DNA of 64,000 nucleotides from Paenibacillus sp. FSL R7-0345 (GTDB taxonomy: Bacteria > Bacillota > Bacilli > Paenibacillales > Paenibacillaceae): the NCBI RefSeq assembly GCF_038595055.1, contig NZ_CP152002.1, positions 1,222,501-1,286,500 on the forward strand, read 5' to 3'. The translations under genes were made by a program, and so were the position numbers. Under the pieces are notes generated by a model. The model did no database searches. It was not told the origin of the DNA and saw only the letters and a list, made by a program, of their open reading frames with translations. Below are positions 27,945 to 35,931 of this stretch, piece after piece. How positions within the stretch are numbered: position 1 is the stretch's first letter; each line of letters begins with the position of its first letter.

Positions 27945-29237
27945 ATGAGTAGGAAAAAAGGGTTCTGGCGGTCATCGTTATGGAGTCTCAGTCTATTAGC
28001 CGTTCTTGCCGGCTGCGGCGGCAATGCCGCATCGGACAGCAACACATCAGCGGCGGGCACAGCCACAAATGCCGCAGGCAACGATGCTGAGAAAGAGCCG
28101 GTTGTGCTGAAGCTGACAACCTGGAATCCGATCAGCCAGACGGTCGTGGATAAATTCCAGGAGAAATACCCTTACATCACAATAGAGCATGACAAGGTAT
28201 ATGATCAATTCCGCGAAATCATCCGTACCCGGATTGTCTCCAAGTCGGATATGGATATGCTCTGGCTGTTCCCGAACCAGGTGGCTGAGTTCTCGAAAGA
28301 AAATGTCCTGATGGATATTACGGGCAGCCCTTGGCTGGATAATTACCTGGAAGCAGCAGTAAAGCTGGGCACGGTAGACGGCAAAACCTACGGCGTTCCA
28401 TACAACAGCCAGCCGATCGTAATGTTTTACAATAAAATGCTGTTCGGTGAGCTTGGCCTCGAAATTCCGCAGACCTGGGATGAGCTACTCGTTGTCAGCG
28501 AACAGATTAAGGCCAGCGGCACCGCACCGATGGTTATCGGCAGCAAGGACGGCTGGGCAACCCAGTTCATCACTACCTCCCAGTTCGGCCTGTACCAGCA
28601 CGACAACCCGGATGTCTTCGCACAGCTGGCCAGCGGGGATAAGAAGTGGACCGATCCGGAGTTCAGCACCTATTTTGACGGGATGAAGGAATTGGCGGAT
28701 AAAGGCTATCTGCTGGAAAATTCCGTCGGACTGAGCTACGACCAGGTGGCACAAGTATTCAAAGAAGGCAAAGCAGCAATGTGGCCGATGGGTGAATGGG
28801 GCTACAGCGAGAACTTTGATGCTGACTTCTCCGCCTTTGAGCTTGGCGCATTCCCGATCCCGGTTAACCGCGGTGACCAGCCGCTTGTAACGAATCTGGT
28901 ATCTGACAACCTGCTGGTCGGCGTGTCCTGGAGCAAGCATCAGGAAGAAATCAAGCTGTTTATGGACTTCGTCGCAGATCCGGAAATCGCCAAAATCTGG
29001 TCTGATGAAACGAAGCAGGCCGTGACGGTTAAGGGGGGCACTTCCGAAACCTACAGCCCGCTTGCATCATCGCTGCAGCCGCTGGTAGATGCCAGTGAAG
29101 CACAGATTTTCCCGAGCATGACCTCATCCATCGAGCCGGTAATGTTCCCGATCTTCCAGCAGATTCTGCTGAAGCAGGATGTGGATACAGCCAAGCTGCT
29201 GGAGCAGATGCAGGCTGCACAGGATAAGGATATTTAG
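27945..29237 (+). CDS. Extracellular sugar-binding lipoprotein of second ABC transporter
   Basis: This is a 430-residue lipid-anchored substrate-binding protein. The signal peptide contains LWSLSLLAVLAGCGGN, whose lipobox LAGC marks the acylated Cys. A short Ala/Ser/Thr-rich linker and the family 1 fold follow: VVLKLTTWNPISQTVVDKFQ, PYNSQPIVMFYNKMLFGELG and AAMWPMGEWGYS. GGGAGG lies upstream of the ATG. It is preceded by a 203-base gap containing AAATAG-type short inverted repeats (27755-27852). A hairpin separates it from the permease genes. It likely imports the glycan fragments handled by the downstream NanE, ROK kinase and fucosidase. Confidence 0.93.
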   Translation: MSRKKGFWRSSLWSLSLLAVLAGCGGNAASDSNTSAAGTATNAAGNDAEKEPVVLKLTTWNPISQTVVDKFQEKYPYITIEHDKVYDQFREIIRTRIVSKSDMDMLWLFPNQVAEFSKENVLMDITGSPWLDNYLEAAVKLGTVDGKTYGVPYNSQPIVMFYNKMLFGELGLEIPQTWDELLVVSEQIKASGTAPMVIGSKDGWATQFITTSQFGLYQHDNPDVFAQLASGDKKWTDPEFSTYFDGMKELADKGYLLENSVGLSYDQVAQVFKEGKAAMWPMGEWGYSENFDADFSAFELGAFPIPVNRGDQPLVTNLVSDNLLVGVSWSKHQEEIKLFMDFVADPEIAKIWSDETKQAVTVKGGTSETYSPLASSLQPLVDASEAQIFPSMTSSIEPVMFPIFQQILLKQDVDTAKLLEQMQAAQDKDI

Positions 29238-29272
29238 GTCCCTTTTTAACAACTGAAATCAACATACGAACA

Positions 29273-29336
29273 GAAAAGAATAGGCGAAGGTTCAGAACAA
29301 GGACAGCTCTGTCTTTCGCCGGCTTTTCTTTTTTTT
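29273..29336 (+). terminator. Leaky terminator/processing hairpin between binding-protein and permease genes
   Basis: AGAAAAG...GGCGAA pairs with TTCGCC...CTTTTCT around a large loop and is followed by a T-rich run (29320-29336). Its position between lipoprotein and permease genes suggests partial termination that lowers permease expression. Confidence 0.7.
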
Positions 29337-29368
29337 ACCCATTTTGGGGTAAGAAACGGAGGCGCAAC

Positions 29369-30250
29369 ATGAAATTCATGAATTTCCGCAACTATATAAT
29401 GTTCATTCTACCAGCGCTTCTGATCTATCTGCTGTTTTTTGCCGGACCGATCTTTAGTGGCCTGTACTATGGCTTCACCGACTGGAACGGTTTTTCATTC
29501 AAGGCGGATTGGGTGGGGCTGGAGAACTTCCGGGAGGCTTTCCGTGATCCGCTGCTGCTGACCGCGCTGAAAAATATGCTTATTCTCTCGGTTGTGGTTA
29601 TTGTCCTGCAGCACAGCTTTTCGATTCTGCTCGCTGTGCTGCTCGACCAGAAGCTTAAAGGGATTGTCTGGATGCGGGCGGTTATTTTCTTCCCGGTCAT
29701 TCTGAACACCGTCGTCATCGGGTATGTGTGGAGCTACATGTATGCGCCGATGGTCGGGTTTCTGCCGAAGTTTTTTGATGCGATCGGTTTACACGGACTG
29801 GCTGCCCTGGACTGGCTGGGTGACCCGAAGCTGGCGATTTATGCGATTGCCCTTGTTATGGTATGGCAGTACACAGGCTATTCGATGATGATCTATCTGG
29901 CCGGCCTGCAATCTGTATCGGGTGAAATCTATGAGGCTGCGAGCATTGACGGTGCCGGGCCGTGGAATAAATTCTGGCGGGTCACCCTGCCCCTGCTGAT
30001 TCCCTCAGTCATTGTGAATACCGTGCTGTCCGTTATTGGCTGCATGAAAATGTTCGAGCATGTGTTTATCATGACCCAGGGCGGACCGGCCAACTCGACC
30101 CAGACCTTCGGCATCATGATCTACCAGTATGCCTTCAAAACCTCGCAAATGGGCTACGGCACCGCGATGGCCATGATTCTGTCCGTGATGATTCTGGCTG
30201 TAACCTATGTACAGATTAAACTGCTCAGCCGTCTGGAGGTGGCGAATTGA
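29369..30250 (+). CDS. Sugar ABC transporter permease, MalF/UgpA type
   Basis: This is a 293-residue inner membrane permease. Six helices are predicted, the first at YIMFILPALLIYLLFFAGPI. FTDWNGFSFKADWVGLENFR is the CUT1 signature before helix 2, and the EAA loop is YEAASIDGAGPWNKFWRVTL. No ribosome site as strong as GGAGG was seen, but GGAGGCGCAAC lies a few bases upstream of the ATG. It overlaps the next permease by four bases. No ATPase gene lies nearby. Confidence 0.93.
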   Translation: MKFMNFRNYIMFILPALLIYLLFFAGPIFSGLYYGFTDWNGFSFKADWVGLENFREAFRDPLLLTALKNMLILSVVVIVLQHSFSILLAVLLDQKLKGIVWMRAVIFFPVILNTVVIGYVWSYMYAPMVGFLPKFFDAIGLHGLAALDWLGDPKLAIYAIALVMVWQYTGYSMMIYLAGLQSVSGEIYEAASIDGAGPWNKFWRVTLPLLIPSVIVNTVLSVIGCMKMFEHVFIMTQGGPANSTQTFGIMIYQYAFKTSQMGYGTAMAMILSVMILAVTYVQIKLLSRLEVAN

Positions 30251-31065
30251 CAACAACCCTGCAGAAAACCTCAATTTATACCGTACTCATTATCGCCCTG
30301 ATTATCGTGCTGGTGCCGATGGCGGTACTGGTCTCAGTCTCGCTACAGACACCATCGACGGTGAACCCGCTGAGTCTGCCTAAGGACCCGCAGTGGAGCA
30401 ATTACTCGGAAGCCTTCAAGACTGGCAATCTGCTGCCTTATTTCGGTAACAGCATTCTCGTATTGGTTATGACCACAGCCGCTGCCATCGGTGTTTCTGT
30501 ATTGGCTGCCTACGGTCTGCACCACGGCAAACGCTACAAATCGGATGCCATGTCGACCTTTTTCCTGATGGGCCTTATTCTGCCGGCCTTCTCCGGCACG
30601 ATTCCGGCGTTTCTGGTGCTGCGCCAGGTAAATCTGCTTAATACACATATTGGGCTTTCCCTGATCCAGATTGCTTCGGGGCTGGCTCTGCCGATCTTCC
30701 TGTACGTAAATTTCTTCAAAACCGTTCCGGCTGAAATTGAAGAGGCGGCGCTGGTGGACGGCTGCGGGCCTTGGCGGACGTTTGTGCAGATTATTTTTCC
30801 GCTGACGCTGCCGATTACCGCTACCTGTGTGATTGTGGTGGCGATCAATTCCTGGAATGACTTTTTCAATCCGCTGGTCTATCTGTCCTCGCCGGAAATG
30901 CGCACGCTGCCTGTCGGCCTGATGGCTTTCAAAAGCCAATACAATACCAACTGGCCGCAAATGTTCGCCGGTGCCGCGCTGGTGGCGCTGCCGATCATCA
31001 TCCTGTATCTGTTCGTGCAGCGGTTCATTATTAAAGGTCTGGTGGGCGGCGCGGTTAAGGGGTAG
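30247..31065 (+). CDS. Sugar ABC transporter permease, MalG/UgpE type
   Basis: This is a 272-residue inner membrane permease, partner of the preceding protein. The start is TTG overlapping the previous stop (TTGA), with CTGGAGG seven bases upstream. The first helix is VLIIALIIVLVPMAVLVSVS. The EAA loop is EEAALVDGCGPWRTFVQIIF, and the C-terminus FVQRFIIKGLVGGAVKG is typical of MalG-like permeases. After it, a 157-base gap without a clear terminator leads to the nanE-like gene, so read-through is possible. Confidence 0.93.
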   Translation: MTTTLQKTSIYTVLIIALIIVLVPMAVLVSVSLQTPSTVNPLSLPKDPQWSNYSEAFKTGNLLPYFGNSILVLVMTTAAAIGVSVLAAYGLHHGKRYKSDAMSTFFLMGLILPAFSGTIPAFLVLRQVNLLNTHIGLSLIQIASGLALPIFLYVNFFKTVPAEIEEAALVDGCGPWRTFVQIIFPLTLPITATCVIVVAINSWNDFFNPLVYLSSPEMRTLPVGLMAFKSQYNTNWPQMFAGAALVALPIIILYLFVQRFIIKGLVGGAVKG

Positions 31066-31222
31066 AGGAAAGTGAGGATGGAGCGGAGCAAGTTATTAAC
31101 TAATGTACAGAGTACAACCGGATCACGACACTCATCCGCGTTACTGCAGATGAAGCTAAGGCTGGCAGTTCAACTTATAGGGCAATTTTAAGCTTAATTA
31201 AATGGCTGAGGAGTGTGCGCTA

Positions 31223-31930
31223 ATGGAAGCTGGAAAAAAGGCGGGGATTCCCCTGCACGGGCTGGTCGTTTCCTGCCAGGCGCTGGAGCATGAACCGCTT
31301 CACGGCACCCAGCATATGGCGGCAATGGCCAGGGCGGCGAAGGAGGCGGGAGCGGCAGGCATCCGCGCCGGCGGAACTGCCGACATCAAGGCTATTAAAG
31401 CAGAAACCGGCCTGCCGGTGATCGGACTCGTCAAAAAGCAGACCGAAGGCTGCGAAGTTTACATCACGCCGACACTGGAGGCTGCGCTTGAAATCCATGC
31501 CGCCGGCGCGGATATTGTAGCCATCGACGGGACGGGACGGCCGCGGCCGGACGGGCGTTCCCTGCAGGAGACGGTTGCCGGACTGAAGCAGGCCGGAGTA
31601 GCTGTAATGGCCGATATTGCAACGTTTGAAGAAGGTGTACAGGCTGCGGCGTGGGGGGCCGATTATATCTCAACCACGCTGAGCGGCTATACCCGCGAGA
31701 CCGCAGGCACAGAGCTGCCGAACCTGGCCCTGCTGGAAAGGCTGGCCGCGACGCTGCAGGTTCCCGTCGTGGCCGAGGGCGGTATTTGCCAGCCGGAGCA
31801 GGCCGCCGAGGCGCTTTGCCTCGGGGCGGCCTTCGTCGTGGTCGGCTCGGCCATTACCCGCCCGCAGTGGATCGCCGGGCGGTATGTGGAGGCGATGCGC
31901 GGCGCTTCACCTGCCGGGGGCGGGTCGTGA
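31223..31930 (+). CDS. nanE: N-acetylmannosamine-6-phosphate 2-epimerase
   Basis: This 235-residue TIM-barrel enzyme converts ManNAc-6-P to GlcNAc-6-P. Family motifs are GLVVSCQALEHEPLHGTQHM (NanE begins with I-V-S-C-Q-A), GAAGIRAGGTADIKAIK, PVIGLVKK, ADIVAIDGTGRPRPDG, VMADIATFEEG with the catalytic region, ADYISTTLSGYT and VVAEGGICQPEQA. The ATG at 31223 is chosen over the one at 31202 because GAGGAG lies at 31209-31214. It overlaps the ROK kinase gene by four bases. Together they would phosphorylate and epimerise ManNAc. No sialic acid lyase is present. Confidence 0.92.
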   Translation: MEAGKKAGIPLHGLVVSCQALEHEPLHGTQHMAAMARAAKEAGAAGIRAGGTADIKAIKAETGLPVIGLVKKQTEGCEVYITPTLEAALEIHAAGADIVAIDGTGRPRPDGRSLQETVAGLKQAGVAVMADIATFEEGVQAAAWGADYISTTLSGYTRETAGTELPNLALLERLAATLQVPVVAEGGICQPEQAAEALCLGAAFVVVGSAITRPQWIAGRYVEAMRGASPAGGGS

Positions 31931-32826
31931 GCCGGTATTACATCGGCGCCGATCTCGGGGGCACGGGCATCAAGGCTGCGCTGGTTGATGCCCATGGCGT
32001 TATTGCCGCCCGCAGCAAGGCGGCAACGCCGGTCACTGAAGGCGAGGCAGGCATTCTGCACGCGCTGAAGGACGTCATCCGCGCCCTTCTTGCCGAAGGC
32101 GCGGACGTCAAAGGCATCGGCGTCGGCAGCGCCGGGCGTATCGACGCCGCGGAAGGGATTGTCCGCTATGCGACGGACAATCTGCCGGGCTGGACCGGCA
32201 TGCGGCTGGCGGAGGCGTTGACAGCCGAATTTGCTTTGCCCGCCGCGGCGGAGAACGATGCCAACGCTGCCGCGGTTGGCGAGGGCTGGCTTGGCGCAGC
32301 CGCCGGGCTCAGCAGCTTCGTGATGCTGACGCTGGGTACCGGCGTCGGCGGAGCGTTCATTCACCGCGGCGCGCCGGTGTCCGGCAGCCAAGGGGCCGCA
32401 GGGGAGTTCGGCCACGCCGTACTCTACCCCGGCGGACTGCCCTGCAACTGCGGGCAGCGCGGCTGCGCCGAGCAGTATCTGTCCGGCACGGCGCTGAGCC
32501 GCCGGGCGGGGGCAGTTGATGCCGGCTGGGACGGACGGCGGCTGCTGGAGGCTTTTGCCGCCGGACATCCGCTGGCGGCCGGCGCGGTTGAGGCTTATCT
32601 GGATGATCTCAGCTATGCGGTGCATAACATCCAGTCGTACTTGGACCCTGCCGCTGTTATGATCGGCGGCGGGGTGGCCGACTCCCACACTATCTGGTGG
32701 GAGTCCTGGCAGAGCAGGCTGGCTGCGTTATCTCCGCTGTCCATTAAGGTGCTGCCGGCCAAGCTTGGCAATGAAGCCGGAATGCTTGGGGCGGCTAAAC
32801 TGATAATGGATAGGGAGCAAGGCTAG
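31927..32826 (+). CDS. ROK-family sugar kinase (probable N-acetylmannosamine kinase)
   Basis: This is a 299-residue cytoplasmic kinase. The N-terminal phosphate-binding motif is YYIGADLGGTGIKAALVDAH. The middle includes the catalytic Asp in AENDANAAAVGE, and TLGTGVGGAFIHRGAPVSG gives the phosphate loop. The zinc site is PCNCGQRGCAEQYLSG, and a second ATP motif, MIGGGVADS, follows. The GTG start overlaps the nanE stop (GTGA). The longer open frame upstream is the nanE gene in another frame and is not coding. Its position makes ManNAc kinase (NanK-like) most likely, but ROK kinases for glucose or GlcNAc cannot be excluded. Confidence 0.9.
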   Translation: MSRYYIGADLGGTGIKAALVDAHGVIAARSKAATPVTEGEAGILHALKDVIRALLAEGADVKGIGVGSAGRIDAAEGIVRYATDNLPGWTGMRLAEALTAEFALPAAAENDANAAAVGEGWLGAAAGLSSFVMLTLGTGVGGAFIHRGAPVSGSQGAAGEFGHAVLYPGGLPCNCGQRGCAEQYLSGTALSRRAGAVDAGWDGRRLLEAFAAGHPLAAGAVEAYLDDLSYAVHNIQSYLDPAAVMIGGGVADSHTIWWESWQSRLAALSPLSIKVLPAKLGNEAGMLGAAKLIMDREQG

Positions 32827-33062
32827 AGACTGCCGGGGTGCCGGACTAATTTTGGCGGAAGTGGAAAGGCCGTGGGAAAGGGTATGGGGATGTTACGGAT
32901 AGCCGGGCGGTTTGCAAATTAGAATGACCTGGGGCTATACCGGGTGTAGTATGGGAGGAAAACGGGGATTTTGCTGCAAGCCGGATAGAAGGGGTAAGGA
33001 AAAAAATGAAAAGCCCTGGCGGGGTTCCGCCGGACTATCCCTAAACAAGGAGCGAATTTAAA

Positions 33063-33761
33063 ATGCTGTTAGAGGTTATTGCCACAACAGTGAATGATGC
33101 GGTTACCGCTGAACGCCACGGTGCTGACCGGATTGAGCTGATTACGGGGATTTTTGAGGGCGGCCTGACGCCGAGTCTGGGGCTGATTGAAGCTGTGCGG
33201 GAGGTAGTTTCTATCCCTGTCCGGGTGATGGTGCGGCCGCATGCGCGTTCCTTTTGCTATGACGCGGAGGACATTGCCGTGATGCTGCGGGACATTCGCC
33301 GTATCCGCGCTGCCGGCGGCCTTTCGCTGGTCACAGGTGTGCTCCGCGCAGACCACTCGGTGGATGTGGAGCTGCTTGAGCGGCTGCTTGAAGCTGCAGA
33401 CGGAATGGATGTGACTTTTCACCGGGCGTTTGATGAAATCCCCGATCAGACGGGTGCGCTGGATATATTATCACAGTACAAGCAGATTACGGATGTGCTG
33501 ACCTCCGGCGGCAAGCCTACTGCTCCAGAAGGAGCGGAGCGGATTGCTGTGCTCCAGCGCCTGTCGTCTGCCCGGCACAAGCCTGCGATTCTGGCCGGCA
33601 GCGGGCTGACGGCAGAGGGGCTTGAAGATTTTTTGGAGAAAACGGCAGTAGGCAGTGTACATTTCGGTTCTGCAGTAAGAGAGGACGGCAATCCGCTTAG
33701 ACCGGTTGATCCCGGGCGGCTTGAGGCTGTCCGGCAGATTTTGAATACATGGAAGAGGTGA
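33063..33761 (+). CDS. cutC: CutC family TIM-barrel protein
   Basis: This 232-residue cytoplasmic protein belongs to the CutC family, named for copper tolerance in E. coli, although a direct copper role is disputed. Family motifs are present: LLEVIATTVNDAVTAERHGA, RIELITGIFEGGLTPSLGLI, VRVMVRPHARSFCYDAED and VTFHRAFDEI. ILAGSGLTAEGL and SVHFGSAVR come near the end. CAAGGAG precedes the ATG. It runs into the fucosidase gene with a six-base gap to the preferred TTG. Its place inside a sugar operon suggests a sugar-linked role; this is inference. The 236-base gap before it is purine-rich and holds only a small GGCGG/CCGCC hairpin. Confidence 0.88.
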   Translation: MLLEVIATTVNDAVTAERHGADRIELITGIFEGGLTPSLGLIEAVREVVSIPVRVMVRPHARSFCYDAEDIAVMLRDIRRIRAAGGLSLVTGVLRADHSVDVELLERLLEAADGMDVTFHRAFDEIPDQTGALDILSQYKQITDVLTSGGKPTAPEGAERIAVLQRLSSARHKPAILAGSGLTAEGLEDFLEKTAVGSVHFGSAVREDGNPLRPVDPGRLEAVRQILNTWKR

Positions 33762-33766
33762 GCTTT

Positions 33767-35272
33767 TTGTCAAAGTCGACGCTACACGAACTGCGCAAAG
33801 CCAAAAAGCTGGAGATCAGCGCCACCGTTGAGGCCGGCCCTTTTCAGGCAGCCTGGTCTTCCCTTGATGCCTATTCGGTTCCACGCTGGTATGAGGATGC
33901 GAAGTTTGGCATTTTCATTCACTGGGGGGTATATTCTGTGCCGGCCTTCGGGACGGAGTGGTACGCCCGCAATATGTACAGGGAAGGGACTGAGGTGTAC
34001 GAGCATCACCTTGCGACCTACGGTTCACCTGATACTTTTGGCTATAAGGATTTCATTCCGCAGTTCACAGCAGAGAAGTTTGATGCCGAGGAATGGGCGG
34101 CTTTGTTCAAGCGGGCGGGTGCCGCGTTTGTTGTGCCGGTGGCTGAGCATCATGACGGCTTCGCGATGTATGACTGTCCTTACTCCGAATGGACTGCCGC
34201 CAAAATGGGCCCGAAACGCGATATTGTCGGAGAACTTGGAGCGGCTGTACGCCGGCATTATATGACCTTTGGTGTGTCCAGCCACCGTGCGGAGAACTGG
34301 TGGTACTACAACGGCGGGCGGGATATTCCGTCCGATGTGCAGGACCCGGCATATGCGGAGCTTTACGGACCGGCGCAGCCTACCTATGGCGATCCGGCTT
34401 ATCCGCTGCCGATTCTTCCGCCAAACGAGGAGTTTCTGGACGACTGGCTGGTGCGTACCTGCGACCTGATTGACCGTTACGGGCCGCAGCTGCTCTACTT
34501 CGACTGGTGGATTGAGCAGCCTGTCTTTAAGCCTTATCTGCAAAAGCTGGCTGCCTACTATTACAACAAAGCTGCCGAGTGGGGCCAGGGGGCGGTCATC
34601 AACTACAAATTTGATGCTTTTGCCGAAGGGACAGCTGTCTATGATATAGAGCGCGGCCAGCTGGCCGACATCAACCCGGATGTTTGGCAGACCTGCACCT
34701 CGGTCGGCGAGACGGCCTGGTGTCATATTGCCGACCACAAATACAAGACCTCTGGAGCGATCCTCGGCGACCTGGTCGATATCGTCAGCAAAAACGGCGT
34801 CATGCTGCTGAACGTAGGGCCGCGTGCGGACGGCACAATTCCGGAAGAGGAGCAGACGCTGCTGCGCGAAGTGGGCGACTGGCTCGCCGTGAACGGCGAG
34901 GCCATTTACGGCACCCGGCCTTGGAAGGTTTACGGGGAGGGGCCGACGCAAATCGTCAGCGGTACCTTCAACGATACGAAGCGCAGCCCCTTTACTGGGC
35001 AGGATGTACGCTTTACATCCAGAGGCGATAAGCTGCTGTATGCTTCCATCATGGACTGGCCCGAGGACGGAACAGCCGTCGTCGGTACCCTGGGCAGCGG
35101 CTGCAAGCTGCTGTCCGGCGAGATCGGCAAGGTGGAACTGCTCGGCTGGAAGGAGCCGCTGGAGTGGAGCCGCGAAGTAGCGGGATTGACGGTGCAGCTG
35201 CCTGACGCGGTGCGCTCTCAGGGTATCCTCGTGCTGAAGATTGAATATGCTGCTGCGGAGATGGCTAGATAG
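33767..35272 (+). CDS. Alpha-L-fucosidase, glycoside hydrolase family 29
   Basis: This enzyme of about 501 residues releases L-fucose from glycans. GH29 signatures are FGIFIHWGVYSVPAFGTEWY, AAFVVPVAEHHDGFAMYDCP, SEWTAAKMGPKRDIVGEL and SSHRAENWW. LLYFDWWIEQ carries the probable nucleophile Asp (about residue 246). The catalytic region ends near residue 350, and a C-terminal beta domain follows. No signal peptide is seen, so the enzyme is probably cytoplasmic and acts on imported fragments. The TTG at 33767 is preferred, with AGAGGTGA seven bases before it. An in-frame ATG at 33749 inside cutC lacks a ribosome site. Confidence 0.92.
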   Translation: MSKSTLHELRKAKKLEISATVEAGPFQAAWSSLDAYSVPRWYEDAKFGIFIHWGVYSVPAFGTEWYARNMYREGTEVYEHHLATYGSPDTFGYKDFIPQFTAEKFDAEEWAALFKRAGAAFVVPVAEHHDGFAMYDCPYSEWTAAKMGPKRDIVGELGAAVRRHYMTFGVSSHRAENWWYYNGGRDIPSDVQDPAYAELYGPAQPTYGDPAYPLPILPPNEEFLDDWLVRTCDLIDRYGPQLLYFDWWIEQPVFKPYLQKLAAYYYNKAAEWGQGAVINYKFDAFAEGTAVYDIERGQLADINPDVWQTCTSVGETAWCHIADHKYKTSGAILGDLVDIVSKNGVMLLNVGPRADGTIPEEEQTLLREVGDWLAVNGEAIYGTRPWKVYGEGPTQIVSGTFNDTKRSPFTGQDVRFTSRGDKLLYASIMDWPEDGTAVVGTLGSGCKLLSGEIGKVELLGWKEPLEWSREVAGLTVQLPDAVRSQGILVLKIEYAAAEMAR

Positions 35273-35334
35273 TTAAACGGTCATGGACGGGCGTCTGTGC
35301 GTAGAGCGGAGGTAAGTGCGGAGAGGGAGTAGAT

Positions 35335-35793
35335 GGCAAAAATGCCTCTGAATGCGCCGAAATCCGGCGCGGGGCTGAAATCAGAGGCAAAAATGCCTCT
35401 GAATGCGCCGAAATCCGGCGCGGGGCGGAAATCAGAGGCAAAAATGCCTCTGAATGCGCCAAAATCCGGCGCGAGGCGGAAATCAGAGGCAAAAATGCCT
35501 CTGAATGCGCCAAAATCCGGCGCGAGGCGGAAATCAGAGGCAAAAATGCCTCTGAATGCGCCGAACCCCGGCGCGGGGCTGAAATCAGAGGCAAAAGTGC
35601 CTCTGAATGCGCCGAAATCCGGCGCGGGGCGGAAATCAGAGGCAAAAATGCCTCTGAATGCGCCGAAATCCGGCGCAAGACGGAAATCAGAGGCAAAAAT
35701 GCCTCTGAATGCGCCAAAATCCGGCGCGGGGCGGAAATCAGAGGCAAAAATGCCTCTGAATGCGCTGAACCCCGGCGCGGGGCGGAAATCAGA
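35335..35793. repeat. Tandem array of nine 51-bp units, array 1 (convergent gap)
   Basis: Units start with GGCAAAAATGCC at 35335, 35386, 35437, 35488, 35539, 35590, 35641, 35692 and 35743, exactly 51 bp apart. Each has the core GGCAAAAATGCCTCTGAATG, then GCGCC...GGCGC, then TCAGAGG, giving nested inverted repeats (CCTCTGA...TCAGAGG). The last unit is followed by a degenerate remnant (GAGTCAAATGTGCC). Because 51 is a multiple of three and no stop occurs, both strands are open (17-residue repeats). The array lies between the convergent fucosidase and AraC-fusion genes. Confidence 0.92.
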
Positions 35794-35882
35794 GTCAAAT
35801 GTGCCAGTCAGTAAGTGTTTCCGCCCAAACAACGCTAGAAATCCCGTTGTTCCATGCATCTGCATTTATCCACACAACAAGC

Positions 35883-35912
35883 AAGGCCCCGCCATCCAAG
35901 TGGCGGGGCCTT
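35883..35912. terminator. Terminator hairpin between convergent genes
   Basis: A perfect 12-bp stem AAGGCCCCGCCA / TGGCGGGGCCTT with loop TCCAAG is followed by moderately T-rich sequence on both sides. It may serve the fucosidase operon and the convergent gene. Confidence 0.8.
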
Positions 35913-35931
35913 GAGCTTTAAGTTTTATCCG

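Noticed and set aside
31651..31926. Longer N-terminus for the ROK kinase
   Set aside because: The upstream part of that frame is an Arg/Gly-rich shadow of nanE; the GTG at 31927 overlapping the nanE stop gives the family-typical start.
35335..35793. CRISPR array for the 51-bp arrays
   Set aside because: Both halves of the unit are repeated within an array; there are no unique spacers and no cas genes.
35333..35914. Long open frame over array 1 encoding 17-residue repeats (MAKMPLNAPKSGAG...)
   Set aside because: A 51-bp repeat without stops opens frames on both strands; the minus strand is equally open, and arrays 2 and 3 encode unrelated peptides. An AGGGAG near the ATG is probably chance.
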